Source: Lachnospiraceae bacterium (lineage in GTDB: Bacteria; Bacillota; Clostridia; Lachnospirales; Lachnospiraceae). From it: 11,550 bases of DNA. The notes beneath the pieces were generated by a model that was not told where the DNA came from, ran no database searches, and was given only the letters and a program-made list of their open reading frames with translations. Shown here one piece after another: positions 7,330-11,550 of the stretch. The stretch is from NCBI GenBank assembly GCA_900766815.1, contig CAAFWV010000062.1, forward strand, positions 1 to 11,550, written 5' to 3'. Numbering within the stretch: position 1 is the first letter of the stretch; the number at the start of each line of letters is the position of its first letter. The position numbers and the translations under genes were made by a program.

Positions 7330-8842
7330 TTCTATTCTCCTCAGTAAGGGGCAGTTTTACAATAAACTCAGTACCCTTGCCCGGACCGTCACTGTAAATG
7401 CTAAGGACATCATCCCGTCCGGTATATATCTTCAGTCGTTCTATCACATTGGACATGCCGACACCGTTGCTGTCACTGTGGTCCTTGGCTATTTCGGAAG
7501 CATTGCCTGTAAGAATCCTGTCGATGTCCTCCTTAAGCATGCCGGCACCGTTGTCCTTAATGGATATGTACACGAACTCCGAATCCCCGGTAATGTTGAG
7601 CGCGATGTGGCCTTCCCAGGAGATATTTCTGATTCCGTGATTGACCGCATTCTCAACTATGGGCTGGAGAATCATGCTGGGGATTCTGACGTCCTTTACC
7701 TCATCATCGACCCTGGACTCATAATGAATCTCTCCGGTGAAGCGTACATTCAGAATGTAGATATACTTATCGACCAGTGCCACCTCTTCGCCGATGGTCG
7801 CATCCATGTTCATCTTCTTAATATTATATCTGAAGAAATCCGCCACTGTCTGGATGAATTCCGCCGTCTTGTCAGAGCCCTCCATCATGGCAAGCTGGGC
7901 TCCGGCATTCAGAGTGTTAAACAGGAAGTGGGGGTTAATCTGAGCCTGAAGATTGATAAGCTCAACCTCCCTCATTCGATTCTCCATCATAAGCTCATGC
8001 TCCTTGAGCTCGCTCTCCCTTCGCATGGAGGCCCTGATTTCCTGGATGTAGGTCTGAAGCCTCATGGTCATCTGCTTGAAGGCCTTGCTCATGACCGAGA
8101 TTTCGTCCCTGGCTTCGGTTTCATCTATGACAACGTCGAAGTTACCCTCGGCAACATCTCCTGCTGCCTCCGAGAGTCTGACAAGCGGGGCCATCAGGCT
8201 CCTGGTCAGAATCAGAATAATAATAATGTTGATTAAAGCAATAACAACCAGGATGACAATCGATATCATCTCCATATATTTGAAGGTCGACAAGAGGCTG
8301 TAATAATTGTCGGTATTCCTGACAAACTGTTCATTGTTTAAGGAATAGATACAGTTCTGAAGGTCTCCGTATAGCGCCTCAGCCTCCTCATATAGTTTAC
8401 GGTACTTCTCAACATTCCTGCCTCGCTTGGCCTGAATGGTTTCCCCGACAACAGACAGATATTTCTCAGACTGATTGATAATATTCTGCTCCATGTACCC
8501 CTGTGGGGTCTTGGCTGTTCCATCAGAAATCTCTGCTACAATGTCCCTGTATTCCTGGTCATAGATGTAATAATCCGTCAGCGCCTTGGAGGTCTTGTTC
8601 TTAAGGTATTCCTCTACAGAGCCCTGCAGCAGTCCCAGACTCTCGGACAGGTCATTAAGCTTCAGGTTGCTAATATATATTTCATCAATTCTTCCAATCA
8701 TCCTGTTTACGCCGACGTAAACAGAGATATTGATTCCGAGAATCAGTGCAATCGGGATAATGAAGGTAATCAGAATCTTGGTTATTATGGAAGCATTGTT
8801 CCACATTTTCTCAAGGATACCGGTCTTAGTCTTCTGCATCAC
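7322..8842 (-). CDS. YesM/LytS-type sensor histidine kinase
   Basis: Membrane sensor kinase, 506 residues from the GTG at 8842 (505 from the adjacent ATG at 8839). Membrane segment 1 is about 19-45, a helical extracellular region about 46-190 has no recognisable ligand fold, and segment 2 is about 191-213. A HAMP domain follows (about 214-268), then a short helical linker. The phospho-acceptor His305 lies in QAQINPHFLFNTLN (299-312), typical of the His_kinase family. The ATPase domain has the N-box VENAVNHGI (396-404), DNGAGM (430-435), NGVGMSN (459-465) and GKGTEF (488-493). The gene overlaps the upstream binding-protein gene by 14-17 bases and the regulator by 8, so the three are translationally coupled. 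GGAGG precedes the GTG by 7 and the ATG by 10 bases, so the start is ambiguous. With no sensing fold of its own, it probably reads the sugar through the adjacent membrane-anchored binding protein. Confidence 0.93.
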   Translation of the reverse strand: MMQKTKTGILEKMWNNASIITKILITFIIPIALILGINISVYVGVNRMIGRIDEIYISNLKLNDLSESLGLLQGSVEEYLKNKTSKALTDYYIYDQEYRDIVAEISDGTAKTPQGYMEQNIINQSEKYLSVVGETIQAKRGRNVEKYRKLYEEAEALYGDLQNCIYSLNNEQFVRNTDNYYSLLSTFKYMEMISIVILVVIALINIIIILILTRSLMAPLVRLSEAAGDVAEGNFDVVIDETEARDEISVMSKAFKQMTMRLQTYIQEIRASMRRESELKEHELMMENRMREVELINLQAQINPHFLFNTLNAGAQLAMMEGSDKTAEFIQTVADFFRYNIKKMNMDATIGEEVALVDKYIYILNVRFTGEIHYESRVDDEVKDVRIPSMILQPIVENAVNHGIRNISWEGHIALNITGDSEFVYISIKDNGAGMLKEDIDRILTGNASEIAKDHSDSNGVGMSNVIERLKIYTGRDDVLSIYSDGPGKGTEFIVKLPLTEENRNV

Positions 8843-9863
8843 TCAGCATCCTCCTGGCTTCCGCCTTATCTATAAGCTTAATTCCGACAGGCTGATAGGA
8901 GTTGGTATAGCCATACTCCTCATATTCCTCTAAGGCCTTGACAGCAAGCCTTCCCATATCGTCGGTTTCCACAGTGATAGTCGAATACAACACCCTCTTA
9001 TCAATGGAATCAAGAATGGTCTGGTTGACATAATATCCCAGGGCGTAGGTGTCCCCTACCCTGTTAAGGTCAACAAGCGCCTGACAGGCACACTGAGTAA
9101 GAGTACTGCTCAGGAACACCATAATATCAGGCAGTTCATCCTGCAAAAGCGCACTCCTCACTTCCTCCTCCGTACCAAATGAATCGCGGGAACTGATTTT
9201 CACAAGCTCTATTGCAGGCTTTGACAAAGTGGTATATTTCTCCTGAAAGCTGTCCTCGATTGCCAGGGTAAGCACATTGCAATCCTCGTCCGACATGGAA
9301 GAGCTGACATAAATATATACATCGGCTGATGACATATCATTACTGCTCATAATCTCAGCTATCTGGGAAGCATATATCTGTCCCACCTCATAATATCCGA
9401 TACCTATGAAGCTCTGTCTTGCGGTATATTCGCTGTCATTCTGCAGAAGGACAACTCCGATGTCATCACCCACCGCCTGATTAATAAGTGCCTGTGCGAC
9501 AGCATCATTACTTCCGCCGTATATTATTCCGTCCACTCCGGAATTAATGGCCACACGAAGCAGATCCTTATCCGTATAGCCTACATTCAGACTGTTCTTC
9601 AGATTCTCAACATATATCCCGTCTTCCTCTGCCTGATTAACAGAAGACCTGTACACCTCTTCCCAGAAATCTTCATTATCTTCATCCGAGATAAAGATAT
9701 AGTGGGACCTGTAATCCTTGGGAACCATGTCCTTGGTTTCACTGATTCCCCTGATAACATATGACAATAATCCAATGGAAATAACAGCTAATACTATCGA
9801 TACCGATATGCTCAGTAAAAGAATTCTATATGACTTATTATCGGCTCTTTTCTTCTCTTTCAT
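8826..9863 (-). CDS. Membrane-anchored periplasmic-binding-like protein, probable kinase co-sensor (XylFII-like)
   Basis: 345 residues with a basic N-terminus (1-13), one uncleaved-looking membrane helix (about 13-37, no lipobox and no clear signal-peptidase site) and an extracellular type I periplasmic-binding fold from about residue 52. Fold landmarks are YIFISDEDNEDFWEEV (55-70), SGVDGIIYGGSND (108-120), SFIGIGYYEVGQ (151-162), DIMVFLSS (246-253) and the closing TVETDDMGRLAVKALEEY (297-314). The XylF ligand motifs YDR and GQDAD are absent, so the ligand may not be xylose. The arrangement matches XylFII-LytS-YesN, where a tethered sugar-binding protein contacts the kinase. The ATG has no Shine-Dalgarno sequence: the 20 bases before it are T/A-rich and adjoin a terminator hairpin. 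An in-frame TGA at 9890-9888 excludes a longer frame. The 3' end overlaps the kinase gene. Confidence 0.82.
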   Translation of the reverse strand: MKEKKRADNKSYRILLLSISVSIVLAVISIGLLSYVIRGISETKDMVPKDYRSHYIFISDEDNEDFWEEVYRSSVNQAEEDGIYVENLKNSLNVGYTDKDLLRVAINSGVDGIIYGGSNDAVAQALINQAVGDDIGVVLLQNDSEYTARQSFIGIGYYEVGQIYASQIAEIMSSNDMSSADVYIYVSSSMSDEDCNVLTLAIEDSFQEKYTTLSKPAIELVKISSRDSFGTEEEVRSALLQDELPDIMVFLSSTLTQCACQALVDLNRVGDTYALGYYVNQTILDSIDKRVLYSTITVETDDMGRLAVKALEEYEEYGYTNSYQPVGIKLIDKAEARRMLSDAED

Positions 9864-9870
9864 GTTAGTA

Positions 9871-9879
9871 ATAATAACA
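9871..9879 (-). promoter_or_regulatory. Candidate extended -10 promoter of the sensing operon
   Basis: On the minus strand TGTTATTAT fits the extended -10 pattern TGnTATAAT with five of six hexamer bases. It lies 7 bases before the ATG at 9863, so transcription would begin at or within a base of that ATG. The gene lacks a Shine-Dalgarno sequence, which agrees with a leaderless message. The -35 region falls inside the palindrome at 9884-9911 and has no good match, which is tolerated by extended -10 promoters. The same bases also form part of the U-rich tail of the terminator, so the match could be incidental. Confidence 0.4.
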
Positions 9880-9883
9880 CAAA

Positions 9884-9911
9884 AGGGTCACATTTGTACA
9901 AATGTGACCCT
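9884..9911 (-). terminator. 28-bp perfect palindrome: terminator of the isomerase gene, possible operator
   Basis: Half-site AGGGTCACATTTGT is followed directly by its exact reverse complement ACAAATGTGACCCT. As RNA it folds to a 12-bp stem with a GUAC loop, followed on the minus strand by TTTTGTGTTATTATT, a good rho-independent terminator about 35 bases after the isomerase stop. The other strand lacks a U tract, so it acts in one direction. It lies immediately upstream of the candidate promoter of the sensing operon, so a second role as a protein-binding site is possible but inferred. Confidence 0.85.
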
Positions 9912-9946
9912 CTGTATTAAGCATATAGCCTACATTATATACAAGC

Positions 9947-11431
9947 TTATGCAAAAGGATTCTCTGTCTTGTAAGGCAGGCTCTTAGGCTGGTTGTAGTT
10001 GATATCTTCAATCGGAACACCGATGTACTTGAATACCTCGAATAATGCCTTGCCATAGTGACCGAAGGCAACTGCACCGTGATGAGGATAGTTCTTCTCA
10101 ATAAGTACATGACGGTAGAATCTTCCCATCTCCTTAATGGCGAATACACCAATACCGCCGAATGACTTGGTAGCTACAGGAAGAACCTCACCCTCTGCAA
10201 CGTAAGCACGAAGCTTAGCATCAGCTGTTGACTGCAGACGATAGAAGGTAATCTCACCCGGAACGATGTCTCCCTCAAGAGTACCGTTGGTAACCTCAAC
10301 CGGAAGTGAACGAGCCATGATCATCTGGTACTTCATCTCATGGAAGGACAGCTTCTTGCTGCAGGTATTTCCACAATGGAAGCCCATGAAGGTATCCTGG
10401 TGTGTATAAGGGAACTTGCCCTCGATTGACTCCTTGTACATATCCTTAGGAACAGAGTTGTTAATATCAAGAAGTGTAACAACATCCTCACTGATACAGG
10501 TTCCTATGAACTCACTTAAGCAGCCGTAGATATCAACCTCACATGAAACAGGGATTCCACGTCCTGTGAGACGGCTGTTAACATAGCAGGGAACGAAGCC
10601 GAACTGTGTCTGGAATGCAGGCCAGCACTTACCGGCAATTGCCACATACTCTCTGTAGCCCTTATGTGCCTCAACCCAGTCAAGAAGTGTAAGCTCATAC
10701 TGAGCAAGCTTAGCCAATACCTCAGGCTTCTTGTTGCCTGCGCCAAGCTCCTCCTCCATCTCCTTAACGACAGCAGGGATTCTCTCATCACCCTCATGCT
10801 TATTGAATGCCTCGAAGAGGTCAAGCTCTGAATTCTCTTCAATCTCAACACCGAGGTTGTAGAGCTGCTTGATAGGAGCATTACAAGCAAGGAAGTTAAG
10901 AGGTCTGGGACCAAATGATATAATCTTAAGCTTGCTTAATCCAACGAGTGCCCTTGCAATAGGAAGGAACTCGTGAATCATATCTGCACAATCCTCTGCA
11001 TCACCAACAGGATACTCAGGAATATATGCACCGACATTACGAAGCTTTAAGTTGTAGCTTGCATTAAGCATACCGCAGTAAGCATCTCCTCTGCCGCCGC
11101 AAAGGTCGTTCTGTGACTCCTCAGCTGCTGCCACGAACATCTTAGGTCCGTCGAAGTGCTTAGCAAGAAGTGTCTCTGAAATCTCAGGACCGAAGTTACC
11201 AAGATATACGCAAAGTGCATTACATCCTGCCTTCTTGATATCCTCAAGGGCCTGAACCATATGGATCTCACTCTCTACGATACAGATGGGACACTCATAG
11301 ATATCCTCGACATCATACTTAGCTGCATAAGCTGCAACCAGAGCCTTTCTTCTGTTAACCGACAGTGTCTCAGGGAAACAGTCACGGCTAACTGCTACGA
11401 TTCCTAATTTAATCTTGGGTACGTTGTTCAT
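9947..11431 (-). CDS. L-fucose/L-arabinose isomerase family protein
   Basis: Predicted cytoplasmic metal-dependent aldose-ketose isomerase, 494 residues, shorter than E. coli FucI (591) and near AraA (500). The N-terminal part carries the Rossmann-like pattern of the family (IKLGIVAVSRD, 7-17; CNALCVYLGNFGPE, 70-83). Candidate metal ligands are Glu298 in CEVDIYG, Asp322 in LLDINN, His352 in FHCGN, and His450 or 451 in PHHGAVAFGH. The 24-residue gap between Glu298 and Asp322 equals that between Glu337 and Asp361 of FucI, favouring the fucose-isomerase side. The substrate is not fixed: fucose, arabinose or another pentose are all possible. The ATG at 11431 has a strong AAGGAGGT 8 bases upstream. 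The gene has its own terminator and is the only enzyme in the window; no kinase, aldolase or xylulokinase is adjacent. Confidence 0.88.
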   Translation of the reverse strand: MNNVPKIKLGIVAVSRDCFPETLSVNRRKALVAAYAAKYDVEDIYECPICIVESEIHMVQALEDIKKAGCNALCVYLGNFGPEISETLLAKHFDGPKMFVAAAEESQNDLCGGRGDAYCGMLNASYNLKLRNVGAYIPEYPVGDAEDCADMIHEFLPIARALVGLSKLKIISFGPRPLNFLACNAPIKQLYNLGVEIEENSELDLFEAFNKHEGDERIPAVVKEMEEELGAGNKKPEVLAKLAQYELTLLDWVEAHKGYREYVAIAGKCWPAFQTQFGFVPCYVNSRLTGRGIPVSCEVDIYGCLSEFIGTCISEDVVTLLDINNSVPKDMYKESIEGKFPYTHQDTFMGFHCGNTCSKKLSFHEMKYQMIMARSLPVEVTNGTLEGDIVPGEITFYRLQSTADAKLRAYVAEGEVLPVATKSFGGIGVFAIKEMGRFYRHVLIEKNYPHHGAVAFGHYGKALFEVFKYIGVPIEDINYNQPKSLPYKTENPFA

Positions 11432-11550
11432 TGTTTTCTACCTCCTTAAGTACATTCTATAGTTTACCCTTATTATTTCTTACTGTTTCAAACTATTATT
11501 GAAAAAGCGCCCGGAACTGAGTCCTTCGCTATTTTATAATATCAAATACA
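11432..11550 (-). promoter_or_regulatory. Upstream region of the isomerase gene
   Basis: Gene-free to the window edge. It contains the strong ribosome site AAGGAGGT (11447-11440) and, further out, an imperfect hairpin. TTATAAAAT at 11539-11531 holds a TATAAA that could be a -10, but its -35 would lie outside the window. Between the hairpin and the ribosome site I find TTTGAAAC and TAATAA stretches but no convincingly spaced promoter pair. The main promoter is therefore not identified. Confidence 0.35.
11502..11530 (-). terminator. Possible weak terminator or attenuator hairpin
   Basis: On the minus strand AGCG (11530-11527) can pair with CGCT (11509-11506), enclosing a short GGA/TCC inner stem with an unpaired AA/GGG loop between, and TTTTT follows at once. 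It could be the terminator of an upstream gene outside the window, or an attenuator in the isomerase leader if the TATAAA beyond it is a -10. The stem is interrupted and short, so support is limited. Confidence 0.35.

Noticed and set aside
7175..8236. A 353-codon open frame on the plus strand opposite the kinase and regulator genes.
   Set aside because: It lies antisense to the well-conserved kinase and the regulator's receiver domain, has no ribosome site before its ATG, and its translation shows no recognisable fold. Long antisense frames are common opposite genes with biased codon use.
9884..9911. The 28-bp palindrome as an inverted-repeat end of a mobile element.
   Set aside because: There is no transposase, no target-site duplication and no second copy in the window; the following T-rich tail and position after a stop codon explain it as a terminator.
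1..11550. CRISPR array, tRNA or rRNA genes, phage or transposon genes.
   Set aside because: No regularly spaced repeats, cloverleaf-like segments, rRNA motifs, integrase or transposase sequences were found on either strand.

Overview
The window looks like a chromosomal carbohydrate-uptake locus from a Gram-positive Clostridia, most likely a Lachnospiraceae relative (Butyrivibrio, Roseburia, Eubacterium type). This rests on AGGAGG-type ribosome sites, two genes starting with TTG, lipoprotein-anchored binding proteins, a YesM/YesN-type two-component pair, and a moderate A+T bias. The genus is inferred by impression; no rRNA or marker gene is present. All nine genes lie on the minus strand, so the locus reads from right to left.

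Reading in the direction of transcription: (1) a putative sugar isomerase of the L-fucose/L-arabinose isomerase family (11431-9947), ending in a strong palindromic terminator (9911-9884); (2) a sensing operon of four packed genes: a membrane-anchored periplasmic-binding-like protein (9863-8826), a YesM/LytS-type histidine kinase (about 8842-7322), a YesN/AraC-type response regulator (7329-5719) and a D-xylose-binding lipoprotein XylF (5700-4657), closed by an A/T-rich terminator (4644-4605); (3) a regulatory gap (4604-4467) holding a tandem direct repeat that could be the response-regulator site; (4) a multiple-monosaccharide (CUT2) ABC transporter operon: ChvE-type binding lipoprotein (4466-3324), an intercistronic hairpin (3294-3270), a double ATPase MmsA/GguA (3227-1692), a permease MmsB/GguB (1690-521), and a second, paralogous permease (506 to beyond the left edge).

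The likely logic (inference) is that extracellular sugar is detected by the membrane-anchored binding protein, and perhaps XylF, next to the histidine kinase. The kinase phosphorylates the AraC-type regulator, which activates the transporter operon. Imported sugar could then be isomerised by the neighbouring isomerase. The binding protein-kinase-regulator triad resembles the XylFII-LytS-YesN xylose-sensing system described in Clostridium. Least ordinary here are the extra XylF lipoprotein without its own ATPase or permease, two different permeases after a single ATPase, and a sensor gene that lacks a Shine-Dalgarno sequence and appears to have a promoter placing the transcript start at its ATG.
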